Of a stretch of DNA of 64,000 bases, positions 1-10,793 are shown piece after piece (position 1 is the first letter of the stretch; each line of letters begins with the position of its first letter). The notes under the pieces are model-generated. The model saw nothing but the letters and a program-made list of their open reading frames with translations. It was not told the DNA's origin and searched no databases. The stretch covers positions 17,781,001 through 17,845,000 of the forward strand of contig OZ005611.1 of assembly GCA_963930655.1 (NCBI GenBank). The letters run 5' to 3'. The position numbers and the translations under genes were made by a program. The stretch is from Myrica gale. Its lineage: Eukaryota > Streptophyta > Magnoliopsida > Fagales > Myricaceae.

Positions 1-681
1 GAGACCATTTGCTTTGGTTGAAAAATCTTGGTCATATCAAATCTGAGTGCCGCAACGCTGAACCACACAATAAGTCAAAAGACTTCAAAGATAAGAAGAA
101 AGCATTCTTAGCCGCATGAGGAGAATAATATGAAAGTGAAATCGAAGAAGAAGTTGCAAACCTTTCTTTGATGGTAAAAGATAGCGAGGATGAGGTACAA
201 TCTTCAAACATTCAATGTTTTTCATTTGATGAACTACATGATGAATTTGATGATCAATACCTTGAACTAAAAAGAATTGTTTCAAAATATAGTTATCTTA
301 AAATAATTTTGAAAATAAAACTAAAGAGAATAATGCTTTGAAAAATCAAGTGATTACTCTTAGAGATGATCTTGCAAGGATCAAGGAAGAAAATGAAATA
401 CCCTTACAAAACAAAACATAGATTTTGATTGTTGAAAGTGAAACTTTGAAATCAAAGTTGAAACTCCTACAAATGATCTTACAAGGTTCACATAAGGAAG
501 AAGAACCTTCATATTTTTCTTGGTTCTCAAAGGTGTTGTTTGAACAAAAGTGGCATTGGTTATGATACCTTTAAAGATCAGAAATCTTATTCATATATAA
601 TCAAGAAATTATCTACATCATATAGATTGTGCAACTTTTGTGAAAAATCTGGTCATATCTCACGTACTTTTCCAACAAGAC
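1..681 (+). pseudogene. copia gag 3' part, two zinc-knuckle remnants
   Basis: The first bases encode a knuckle remnant reading GHIKSEC, which aligns with CFGCKKPGHIKTDC of element 2; the first cysteines are lost. A region rich in Lys and Glu follows, with several stops. A second knuckle at about 628-678 reads CNFC..SGHISRTF, where the final Cys has become Phe (element 2 has CNFCGKNGHISHTC). The LINE entered a few bases after this second knuckle. Two CCHC knuckles in gag-pol order match element 2. Confidence 0.75.
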
Positions 682-698
682 AGAAATGCTTCTAGTGT
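682..698. repeat. 17-bp LINE target-site duplication, left copy
   Basis: AGAAATGCTTCTAGTGT at 682-698 is repeated exactly at 6158-6174, directly after the A-tract that ends the LINE. Removing 699-6174 rejoins the copia coding region. Confidence 0.92.
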
Positions 699-942
699 GA
701 ACACACACTGACCATTTGCCCAAAAACAATCTAAGAAAACCCAGAAATATTGAGAACTTACAAAGTCCGACTCTGCTCCAGACGAAATCTGAAACAGTAA
801 ATCCCAATGGGTTCCGCCGCGCACTGAGCTGCGTGCCGGCTCCCCTCCATTGGGGCAGTGGGTTTTGCCCCTCTCTCCCTTCTGCTCCCCCTCCCTTTCC
901 CTATTTTTTCTTTCCCCTTTCTCTCACTTTCTTCTTGCTGCC

Positions 943-2673
943 ATGTCTCTCGAGCTGGGCGTCTCTCCTAATGTTGGAAGTAAGCTAGCCAATGGTCAGC
1001 TTGTGGTTGATTTGGGTTGTTTAACACCCATGGGAGCGCAATCTGGAAAAGCCAAGTCTGTTGGATCTCTTGATGGGACGTTGTTTTTGGGTTCTAAGGT
1101 GTCGAAAACGTTGAAATCGACTGGAGATTGTGAACTACAGAGTGTGTTGGCTGGAGCTACTGTAGACCGGTCTATCTCTTGTGCTGGGGAGCAAGTGGGT
1201 CAAATACAAGTGCTTGCCGCTGGAATTGATCGCCGTCGCAAAGAACTGGAGGATCTAAAAAATGAGGTGCTTCGATCTAAGGCTACGTCATCGAGAAATA
1301 ACATATGGGGCAGAGATGGAAGAGGTGAATCAAGAGGCAGAGGAAGATCTCTAAGACCTTTCAGCAGGGCAAATTCAAGGAAGGGCAGATTTAAAAGTGA
1401 TAGTCGTCCACCTAGCAGAGGGATTAAGCGAGACTTTCTTCCACAACAAAAGGCTGCTAAGCCAAATATAGACACGGTGCAACATCCTACTGAGCCCATC
1501 CAGAATATGCAGGTGGCATCTTATGCAAGAATCTTACGGGGCAACCGGTCGTCAGAGCAACGGAATTCTATTAGAGGTAATGTTCTGAACTTGACTTTCT
1601 TTGAGCCTGAAGTCTGTGATGGCAGAGTTGTGGTTAGGCCCCCTCTAGGCATTGCTGAGGAAGGGTGTGTGGAGTGGGAGACAACCTTGGTAGGACAATT
1701 TATTGGTCCCAAGCTTGGGTACACCACTGTAGTTGCCATAGCTAGGAGAATTTGGGGAAGGGAGGGTTTTTTGGAAATTCTCTCTACGGAAAATGGGTGT
1801 TTTTTCTTCAAATTTGACAGTGTTGAAGCCGTAGATAGAATTGTGCAAGGAGGGCCATGGCACATGGCTAGCAGGCCCCTGTTTGTCCGAAAGTGGCAAC
1901 CTAACCTGTCACTCTTTGAGGAGGCAATTTGCAAAGTCCTGCTATGGGTAAAACTTAGGGGAGTCCCTGTTGAGTATTGGTACGAGAAGGGATTAAGCTA
2001 CATTGTGAGTGGGATTGGCACCCCACTTTACACTGACAAGCCTACAGCTCAAAAAAGTAGGATTGGCTTTGCTAGAGTATGTGTGGAAGTGGATGCAAGG
2101 AAAGGGTTAGTCCATGAAGTTGAGGTTGTGGATAGTACGGGCAGGGAATTCACGGTGTACTCTGAGTTTGAATGGGTCCCTAACATGTGTGATCATTGCA
2201 AAATTTTTGGGCATAATACTGTTGGATGTAAGAAATTGGAAGTTCCAAAGACCCAACCATGCCCAGAACCCCAGAGTAACCCTCTCCAATCTGAGGAATG
2301 GACTCTTGTACAGAGGAAAAGCAAAGGAAAGGCAGTTGTGAACAATTCTAGTTCAGAAAACCCAACTGCTAATGATGTTAGCTTGGGGGTTGAAGTATCT
2401 CAGGAGCTGCCCCCTCAGAATTCAATGGTACACCTCTCTGATATCTCTTTATCTAACTCTTTCGTTAGTAAGGGAGGAGACCTAGGTATCCCTAATGGCT
2501 TGATGGTTGAGTTAAATCCATGTGTAATTCCGGGACAAGGTAGTGCTTCTCCGGAATTGAACATGCTAGGCATTTTGGCTAAGGACTCTCTTGGGAAAAG
2601 CCAGCCTCCCCAAAACCGTGCTAAGGTCAAACATAAAAAATCTTCTTCCCCTGCGAGGGGTAAGAAGAAATAG
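943..2673 (+). CDS. LINE ORF1 protein (DUF4283 and CCHC knuckle)
   Basis: An open frame of 576 residues from the ATG at 943. That start is preferred over the in-frame ATG at 850 because the 31 extra residues would be low-complexity Ser/Phe/Leu encoded by pyrimidine-rich UTR. Near residues 80-105 a charged stretch (RRRKELEDLKNEVLR) may form a short coiled coil, followed by an Arg/Gly/Ser-rich basic segment. The middle, about residues 220-380, has the DUF4283 pattern of plant LINE ORF1 (FFFKFDSVEAVDRIVQGGPW). A CCHC_4-type knuckle, CDHCKIFGHNTVGC, follows at about residue 415. ORF1 proteins of this class bind RNA and coat the element transcript. No stop or frameshift is visible. The next ORF starts 34 bases after its stop. 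Confidence 0.85.
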   Translation: MSLELGVSPNVGSKLANGQLVVDLGCLTPMGAQSGKAKSVGSLDGTLFLGSKVSKTLKSTGDCELQSVLAGATVDRSISCAGEQVGQIQVLAAGIDRRRKELEDLKNEVLRSKATSSRNNIWGRDGRGESRGRGRSLRPFSRANSRKGRFKSDSRPPSRGIKRDFLPQQKAAKPNIDTVQHPTEPIQNMQVASYARILRGNRSSEQRNSIRGNVLNLTFFEPEVCDGRVVVRPPLGIAEEGCVEWETTLVGQFIGPKLGYTTVVAIARRIWGREGFLEILSTENGCFFFKFDSVEAVDRIVQGGPWHMASRPLFVRKWQPNLSLFEEAICKVLLWVKLRGVPVEYWYEKGLSYIVSGIGTPLYTDKPTAQKSRIGFARVCVEVDARKGLVHEVEVVDSTGREFTVYSEFEWVPNMCDHCKIFGHNTVGCKKLEVPKTQPCPEPQSNPLQSEEWTLVQRKSKGKAVVNNSSSENPTANDVSLGVEVSQELPPQNSMVHLSDISLSNSFVSKGGDLGIPNGLMVELNPCVIPGQGSASPELNMLGILAKDSLGKSQPPQNRAKVKHKKSSSPARGKKK

Positions 2674-2706
2674 AGGTTTTGTGATCTACTTTTTGTAATT
2701 TTTTGA

Positions 2707-5700
2707 TGATACAAGCCGGGTGCTGGAATACTAGGGGGCTTAATGACCCTCTAAAACAAGCAGAAGTGAGGAGATTTATTAGTGAGCACCATCTGAATTT
2801 TTTGGGGCTTGTGGAAACTCGTGTTCGAGAGCTTCCAAGCTGAATTAGTGGACCTTCCAGCCACTGGTCAGCTCTTAACTTGGTTTAACAAGCAGGAGGA
2901 AAATCCCATTTGGCGTAAGTTGGACCGCGTTCTTGTAAATTAGAAGTGGATTGAGCGTTTTCCTGCTTCATGGGCTAACTTTTGCCCTCCAGGCCTTTCG
3001 GACCACTCTCCCATGGTGGTCTATATCTCCAATCTGCCCCGAGCAAACAAGCCTTTCCGGTTTTTTGATATGTGGATCGACCATCCACGTTTCTTGGAAG
3101 TTGTTAGAGATGTGTGGAATCAACCCTTGGAGGGTTCCCCCATGTTCCAAGTGTGTTCTAAGCTGAAACGCCTTAAACCAGCTCTACGTCAGCTGAACAA
3201 GAGCGAGTATTCTGATATTTCTGGTAGGGTGATCAGAGCTAGAGACACGATGTTGGCTATTCAAAAATCTTTCCAGGGGCAACCAGCCGATCCAGAGCTT
3301 ATTAGACAAGAAATGACAGCTGTTCAAGAATATGCTAGTCTAAGGAGGGCTGAAGAGAGCTTTCACAGGCAGAAGTCTAGAGTCCAGTGGCTCAAGTTGG
3401 GCGACTCCAACACCGGGTATTTCTTCAAAGCTATCAAAACGAAGCAATGCAAGATGCGGATCAACAGTATTTGCAGAGAAGATGGTGCTAGAATCCTGGA
3501 TCCACAGGTGATTAAAAGTGAGTTTGTGGATTTCTATAAAAAGCTATGGAGTTCTCAGGACTCTAGGGGCAGTATTATGAGCGAGGAAGTTGGTAGGTTG
3601 GTTCCCAATAGGCTGGATAGTACTCAACAAGCAGCCTTGACATCAGCAATTTCTGATGAGGAGGTGAAGGACGTTATGTTCTCTATTAAAGATAACAAGG
3701 CACCTGGCCCCGACGGTTTTAACGCCAAATTTTTTAAAGCTACTTGGAGTATTACTGGGAATCTCATCACCAAAGCAGTAAAGTCTTTCTTCAGATCTGG
3801 CATAATTCTTCAAGAGATGAACCACACTTCTGTTTCTTTGATACCAAAATCTTCCAACCCCTCTGGCTTTGGAGACTACTGACCCATATCTTGTTGCAAC
3901 ACTGTTTATAAGTGTATTGCCAAGATTATTGCTCGTAGACTGAAACTTGTCATGCCTTCGCTGGTAGGCCTTCACCAAACTACTTTTGTTGAAGGGAGAC
4001 GTATAGGGGACAATATTTTGTTAGCCCAAGAATTATTTTGTAACTATCACCGGAATAGGGGCACCCGGAGATGTGCATTAAAGGTGGATCTCATGAAAGC
4101 TTATGACATGGTGAATTGGGAGTTTGTATTGGAAACTTTAAATGGCATGCAATTTCCTCCCTCCTTTATTGAGTGGATTCGACAGTGTATTACCACTACC
4201 AGCTTCTCTCTCTCAATTAATGGTGAATTATGTGGTTATTTCAAGGCTGGAAGGGGGCTGAGGCAAGGTGACCCCATCTCTCCCTATCTATTCACGCTTG
4301 CAATGGAGGTGTTATCTGGTATTATACACAACTCGGTGGTTCATGGGGACTTCAAATTCCACTGGAGGTGCAACAAACTTGGGATCTCCCACCTTAGTTT
4401 TGCAGATGATTTGCTCATTTTTAGTTATGGAAACGTTAAGTCTATACAAATTCTTACGAGCTGCTTATTGAAATTCCAAGGTTTATCGGGACTTCGTCCT
4501 AATCCCCTCAAGAGCAGTGTGTTTTTGTGTGGGGTGCCTCCTGCAGTAAAGATTGATATTCTTGCTAGCTTGGGTTACTGTGAAGAGTCTCTCCCTGTCC
4601 GGTATTTGGGAGTCCCGTTAATATCCTCAAGACTTAAGAAAGGTGATTGCTCTAATCTTGTCGATAAGATTGTATCTCGTGCCAAAAGTTGGTTGTCGAG
4701 ACACCTATCGTTTGCAGGTAGGCTGCAATTGGTGAAGGCTATTTTATTTTCCATCCAATCATATTGGGCCATGCACTTTATTCTTCCGAAGAGTGTTATC
4801 AAAGAGGTGATACAAATTCTCCGCTCTTTCTTGTGGAAGGGTAGTAGTCTTGGCCCAGGGGGTGTTAAGGTCTCTTGGAGTGATGTGTGCTGCCCTCTTG
4901 AAGAAGGCGGTTTGGGTATAAAGGACATAGAAACATGGAATAAGGCAGCCATGATCAAACATATTTGGCACCTCTTCACGGATGACCAACAGTCTCTTTG
5001 GACGAATTGGGTTAGAGTATACCTCCTCAAAGATCGAAGTTTCTGGGCTATCAAAGCTGGGGGGGACCACTCATGGAGCTGGAGGAAAACCTAAAACTTA
5101 GACAGGAGGTACGTATGGCTATGAAGCACCGGATTGGCAATGGTAAAGATACCTTCTTATGGTATGATAATTGGCACCCCGGTGGCCCTATTATTCTACA
5201 GATTGGGAGAGATCGTATTGCCAATGCTGGGTTGGATTTAAATGCCAAAGTTGACTCGATTGTAGATGGTGTTAACTGGAACTGGTCTCATGGAGCTGCC
5301 AACCAGATCTGGACTGAGATAAATAGAGATTTGCCAATTCATTTTCACCCTCAACCATCTAATGAGGATCTGTCCTACTGGGTTCCTGACAGTAAAAGTG
5401 CCTTTTCAATCTCTAGTGCATATAATAGCCTTTGTGCCTCTTGTGTGAGAGTTGGTCGGTGGAAATTGATGTGGTTCCCTGGGAATATTCCTAAGCACTC
5501 CTTTATCCTATGGTTAGCTGTGAGGGGTCGTCTCCAAACAAAGGATAAACTCCTTCAATTTGGATGTCTGCAAGATGCAACATGTTGTTTATGTCACTCG
5601 GGCACTGAAACCTGGATCATTTGTTTTTCAACTGCCCTTTTACTCAAAAAGTCTGGTTTCTTTTGTCTGACCGGTGTTATATGCCAAGAACGCAATGATC

Positions 5701-5971
5701 GTGGGAGGGTTTCGTTATTTGGGCCTCTCACACTTTCAAAGGCACCCATGTGCTGAACCGGGTTAGGAAATTGGTACTTTGTGCTGCTGTTTACCGAATT
5801 TGGAGAGAAAGAAATGTTAGAAGCCATCAAGGTCAACCGAGTAGAGTTGTTGATGCTTTTTATGATATTGTGTCTTCTGTGAAGTTGCGGGTAAGCTCAT
5901 TGGAGACGCTGGGTAGAAGGAAGCATCTCCCTATGTGGCTAGAGTTTTGGGGTATTCACAGCTACACTTGA
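2707..5971 (+). pseudogene. LINE ORF2 (endonuclease-RT), broken
   Basis: The ORF opens with the start of an AP-type endonuclease (GCWNTRGLNDPLKQAEVRRF), stops at about 2841, then jumps to a C-terminal endonuclease piece ending GLSDHSPMV. Most of the nuclease domain is deleted. RT follows: APGPDGF near 3700, an in-frame TGA at 3880 (GDY*PIS, where the family has GDYRPIS, so a CGA to TGA change), then KVDLMKAYD, GLRQGDPISPYLF and the catalytic FADD near 4400. A one-base frameshift lies near 5085. A zf-RVT region (FPGNIPKHSFILWLAVRGRL, then CCLC) is shifted again near 5610. The tail AVYRIWRERN is typical of plant L1 elements. Confidence 0.88.
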
Positions 5972-6157
5972 GTGGGATCCTTGTTTGTGTTCGTGATCTG
6001 TCTCATTTGTTTTCTGCCTTGGCTTTTGGCTAGTTGTTTTCTGCCTTGGCTTTGTGCTTGTTTGCGTTTTTTCTGGGCTCTGTGAACTCTGTTGCTAGCC
6101 TCTAGCAACGTTGTGTTTTTCTTCTTCTTTTAATACACTTACCTCTTACCCAAAAAA

Positions 6158-6174
6158 AGAAATGCTTCTAGTGT
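6158..6174. repeat. 17-bp LINE target-site duplication, right copy
   Basis: Exact copy of 682-698, after the A-tract at 6152-6158. Copia sequence resumes at 6175. Confidence 0.92.
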
Positions 6175-6289
6175 TATTAAATTTGTTTAAATTCCAAAGG
6201 ACGAGGTGAAAGAAACTGTTTCTAACACCAAAGGATCCAAAATGATTTGGTTACCAAAAATCAAGAAATGATTCTTTTCTATAGGAGTG

Positions 6290-9150
6290 CTTGAAGTCAA
6301 TCAAAGTCAAGTTATATTGGGTTCTTGATAGCAGATGCTCCAACCACATGACAGGGGATAATAGTTTCTTTAAATCTCTTAACCCAAAAGAAAAAGGATC
6401 AGTTACTTTTGGTTATAACGGTAAAGGAAGGATTCTTGGTATTAAAAGTATTGGTATGACTCCTAATCTTACAATTGAACATGTTCTATTTGTTGATGGT
6501 TTGAAGCATAATTTGTTGAGCATCAGTCAATTATGTGATAAGAGAAACCGAGTTATATTTGAATCATCAATATGTATTATTGAAAATATTGAAAACCATA
6601 AAGTCTTGTTTGTCGAACACCGACAAGAAAATATGTATGTTCACTTAGAGAATATCTCTTATGAAAATGTAAAATTTCTTCTCTCTAAGTGACAAGGATA
6701 CTCGGATGTGCCATAGAAGACTTGATAATGCAAGCATGAACCTTATTTCAAAATTAGCCAAAAGGGATATTGTTTTGGGTTTGCCTAACCTTGTTTATGT
6801 AAAAGATAAAATTTGGGTTGCTTGTCAAAAAGGCAAACAAACTAGAACTTCTTTTAAACCCAAAAACATTGTGTCCACTTCTAGGACACTTCAACTTCTA
6901 CACATGGACTTGTTTGGTCAAACTAGAACGTCAAGCATGGGTGGCAAACGATATGACCTTGTTGTGGTTGATGATTATAGTAGATTTACATGGATTCTTT
7001 TCTTAGCTCCTAAGGATGAAGTCTTTGATGCATTTGACAAACTGAGCAAGAGGATTCAAAATGAAAAAGTTTTTGCTATTTCTAGCACAAGGAGTGACCA
7101 TGGAAAAGAATTTGAAAACTCCTTCACAAAATTTTATGATGATTTTGATATATAACATAACTTCTCGGCTCCTAGGACTCCTCAACAAAATGAGGTTGTT
7201 GAAAGAAATAATAGGACTCATGAGGAAATGGTGAGGACCATGCTTTGTGAAGATAACTTGCCGAACTATTTTTAGGCAGAAGCTATTAACACTAGCTGCT
7301 ATGTCATGAACTGATGTATGATAAGGCAATTTTAAAGAAAACTCCATATTAGTTGTGGGAAAACTAAAAACCCAACATTGGCCATTTCATGTGTTTGAGT
7401 GCAAGTGTTTCATTCTCAACAACAACAAAGACAAGTTCGGTAAGTTTGATGCAAAAACTGATGAAGATATATTTCTTGGTTATTCTATTTCTAGTAACGC
7501 TTATTGAGTGTTTAATAAGAAAACTTTAGTTGTTGAGAAATCTATACATGTGTTATTTGATGAATCTAACGTTTCTCGGAAAAGAGATGATGAGGATGCT
7601 GTAGATCTTAAAAAAGATGGTGAGAAACCTGTTACAAGTAAACTAAAAGAAGTTTCTCGACCTCAAGACAAAGATGAACAAGATCATGAAGAATAAGCAC
7701 CTCAAAGCAACAATGATCTACCAAACGCTTGGAAGTTTTTTAGAAATAATCCTATGGACCAAGTCATTGGTAATGTTGATAAAGGTGTAAGAACTCGCTC
7801 TTTTTATAATTTAGCAATTTTATCTTACTTTTTCAAATTAAGCCAAATAATATTTATGTGGCAAAAGATGATGAAAGTTGGATCCATGCCATGAAAGAGG
7901 AATTCAAATAGTTTGAGAAAAATCAGGTATGACATCTAGTTTCTAGACCCGAAGATCATTCAGTTATTGGTACTAAATGAGTTTTTCAAAACAAAATGGA
8001 TAAATCTGAGGTTGTGGTAAGAAGCAAGGCAAAGTTAATAGCCTAATGTTATAATCAAGAAGAGATAATCGATTTTGATGAGACCTTCGCACCTGTTGCT
8101 CGTTTAGAATCTTTTCGCATGTTATTTGCAAGCAGCCACACCATGTGTTCAAGCTCATAAAAGCATTATATGGCTTGAAGCAAGAACCTCGGGCATGGTA
8201 TGAACGATTAAGTTCCTTCCTTATTGAAATGGATTTTCATGAGTGATTATAGATACCACTCTCTTTACTAAGGAAAATGATAATGATTTACTTACCATTC
8301 AAATTTATCTTGATGATATCATATTTGGTTCTACTAAATGAGTCTCTTTGTAAGGAATTTTCCAACGTAATGAAAGGTGAATTCGAGATGAGCCTTATGG
8401 CAGAGTCGAATTACTTTCTCGGGCTTCAGATTAGGCAAAATTATGATGGTATCTTCATTAACCAAGCAAAGTATACAAGAGACCTACTCAAAAAATTTGG
8501 GATGGACAACTCGAAACCAATGAGTATACATCAACCAAAATGGATAAGGATGAAAAAGGTAAAAACGTTGACCAAACGAGGTATCGTGGTATGATTGATT
8601 CTTTACTTTACCTTACTACAAGTAGACCTAATATCATGTTTTGTGTGTGCATGTGTGTAAGATTTCAGTCTTGCCCTAATCAGTTTCACCTCCTTACAGT
8701 AAGAGGATATTTCGTTACCTTGTTGTCACACAAGATGCTGATTATGTTGGTTGCAAAATTAATAGAAAAATACTAGTGGTGCGTGTTAGTTTCTTAGCCA
8801 TTTTTAGTGTCTTGGTTTTGTAATAAACAAAATTTTGTGGCTTTATCAACAACAGAGACCGAATATATTGTTGTTGGTAATTGTTGCACACAAATATTAT
8901 GGATGAAATAATAACTAGAAGATTTTAATCTTCATTTTTCTCTCATCCCAATTAAGTGTGATAACACGAGTGCCATAAACCTTTCTAAAAACCTCATTTA
9001 GACTCTAAGACTAAACTTATCAAGATCAAGCATCATTTTCTGCATGATCATGCTAAAAAATATGACATTATTCTTGAGTTTGTAAGCACAGTTCTTCAAC
9101 TTGCTGATATATTCACTAAACCTCACATTGAGGATCTATTATGCTTCATT
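6290..9150 (+). pseudogene. copia pol of element 1 (protease, integrase, RT, RNase H), degenerate
   Basis: Protease remnant WVLDSRCSNHMTG near 6320; the active-site Gly of D-S-G is Arg. The pre-integrase and integrase block at 6706-7155 includes ACQKGKQ, LHMDLFGQT, a VVDDYSRF segment and SDHGKEFE. After several stops, RT starts near 7860. RT has lost about 120 codons between [11 protein letters not shown] and KALYGLKQ near 8135, which removes catalytic motif A. Past that, [20 protein letters not shown] is clear at about 8380. RNase H is recognisable only at its end (ADIFTKP near 9100). Not functional. Confidence 0.85.
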
Positions 9151-9465
9151 CGTCAAGAGTCACATTTGTCAAGAGATCGGTATGCGGTATCCCTCGAATG
9201 ATTTATTTTGTCTAGTTTCAGGATTAAGGCAACTCAAGAGGGGGGTGAATTGATTTTCTAAAACTTTTCGATAATGACCCCCAAAGATGTGTTTGCAAGT
9301 AAAGTCTATTTTAGCACAAGTATATAATATGCAATAAGAGTAAATATGTGCTAAAAGTAGAGATAAGGGTAAGAGAAGCAAACACAGTATTTTTAGGTGG
9401 TTCGACAAACCCGCCTAAATCCACCCCTCAATCTCCTTCACCGAGCCTTGAGGTTTTCCACTATT

Positions 9466-9519
9466 CTTCAATAGCTTTACACACTAGCTTCCGGGTGCTA
9501 GTGTGTAAAGCTATTGAAG
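9466..9519. repeat. perfect 23-bp hairpin inside the solo LTR
   Basis: CTTCAATAGCTTTACACACT plus AGC (9466-9488) pairs without mismatch with 9497-9519 across the loop TTCCGGGT. The LTR at 39821 has a much shorter inverted repeat at the same place (TATCTAT..ATAGATA near 40043). Confidence 0.9.
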
Positions 9520-9945
9520 CTAGTGAACCGTACAAGTGTTTTCCCGGGATCAACACTCAAACCCTCCCAAGTGGTTTTTCTGGCTCACCACTCACAACCT
9601 CACCAAGCTTGAGATATACACTCTCAGAGCTTCTTCTTTAGTTAACAACCTCACTAAAGGAAACACCTCTATTGGATAGGTAGATGGAAGAACAAAAACT
9701 CTCTTGAAAGAGTAGATATGAAAATGAAGGCTCTATCTCTTTATTCACACAAAGACAAGGATATGAAAGTGTGTTTTGTGTGAATACTATGAGAAATATA
9801 GAATATGAAGGTTTAAAATATTTCTCAAGTAGTAGAAATGATATGTGGTCATTGGGTTATAATTTTAAACGAAATGAAGGTGTATTTATAGGCCACATAT
9901 GAAAACTAGCCGTTTATAGCCTTTGAGAGTTTTTGCTAAAACGAG

Positions 9946-10104
9946 CCGGTCGACCGCTACATGAACCGGTCGACCGCTTCAAGTTACCGTTACCCAACGG
10001 TCATATTGTCAGAAGCTTCAACGGCTCTTTTGTCAAAACCAACCGGTCGACCGCTACATGAGGTGGTTGAAGTACCGGTCTACCGCTTGAACAGCCGGTC
10101 GACC
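9946..10104. repeat. CCGGTCGACCG palindrome cluster, five copies
   Basis: Copies start at 9946, 9966, 10043, 10075 (one mismatch, CCGGTCTACCG) and 10095 (CCGGTCGACCT). Two pairs have starts 20 bp apart. In the LTR's own orientation the cluster lies about 367-525 bp from the LTR start, so in U3. It shares the GTCGAC core with the GTGTCGACAC clusters elsewhere in the window. Confidence 0.85.
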
Positions 10105-10471
10105 TCCTCAACTTAAGCATGATCCGGTTCTTTTAAAAACAAGGTTTTTGACACTTTTAAACACCCAATTTGAAGACATACTTCCCATAAGTATATGAAG
10201 GTTTGGAGGTTTGATTGAGATGTTTTGAAACCTATAAAAACATTTTAATCTTTTAAACAAAACTTAAAACGATTTATGCATGTTTTGAAAGATATGCAAG
10301 TGCGTGATTCAAATCCTTGTCAAATGTGAAATAAAGAGATACAAGGATTATACCCTAAGGTCTTGAATCTTCACTTTAAGCTCCTTGCATCGTCTTGTCC
10401 ATTTTGTAAACTTCATCCATTTATTGAAATCATCAAAATCTCGATTGTGCACAAAGCCAACATCTCTAACA

Positions 10472-10793
10472 TTTGCAAAGCTTCGTCATTGACTACGACG
10501 CAGTATTCCTAAACTCTAAACTCCTGCTTATTTTAAGAATATTGAATTATTTTGTGATCTGAGATCATATTATGGAGTTTGAGAAGTTTTGGAGGATGAT
10601 ATATAAGTGTTTCTAATAGTTTTATATTATTTGGAAATCTATAAATACAAAGGAGACTTGCAAAATTTTTCTAAAAATACAAATCACTTGCAATAACTTA
10701 GTTTGAAAAACCTCCGCTTGTTCTCAGGGGGAGCTTTTTGTTTTCATTACAAAGATATTTAAAAAAGGATTTGTCAACATCAAAAATGGAGAT
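10472..10793 (+). other. copia element 1: 3' non-coding block and polypurine tract
   Basis: Non-coding. It aligns in order with the reverse complement of about 41040-41260 in element 2 (GTTTTGGAGGATG..., ATACAAAGGAGACTTGCAAA, CTTGTTCTCAGGGGGAGC). The tract next to the LTR reads AAAAATGGAGAT. A second purine tract, CAGGGGGAGC, sits 70 bp upstream, so there is more than one PPT-like motif. Confidence 0.7.

Larger units (their letters stand above)
699..6157 (+). mobile_element. LINE (plant L1 clade), near full length
   Basis: A 5.46-kb non-LTR retrotransposon with a 5' UTR of about 240 bp, an open ORF1, a broken ORF2 and a 3' UTR, ending in a 7-A tract. It is flanked by an identical 17-bp duplication. 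Presence of the 5' UTR and full ORF1 argues against 5' truncation. The perfect duplication suggests insertion later than most of the decay of the surrounding copia. ORF2 carries a large deletion, two stops and two frameshifts, so the copy cannot mobilise itself. Confidence 0.92.
9209..10471 (-). mobile_element. solo LTR of a related copia, inserted inverted
   Basis: Read on the minus strand it starts TGTTAGAGATGTTGG and ends near CTAGACA. It aligns with the LTR at 39821-41036: the ACTCAAGAGGGGGGTGAATTG stretch, TTTTTAGGTGGTTCG and CTAGCTTCCGGGTG occur in the same order. The length of 1263 bp is close to the 1216 bp of that LTR. Copia sequence of element 1 stops on the left and its 3' non-coding block resumes on the right, so this is an insertion. 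No clear 5-bp duplication was found, so the edges could be off by a few bases. Confidence 0.75.

Noticed and set aside
9348..9641. 97-codon plus-strand ORF
   Set aside because: It lies inside the solo LTR and crosses the hairpin; the same LTR region in element 2 is not open.
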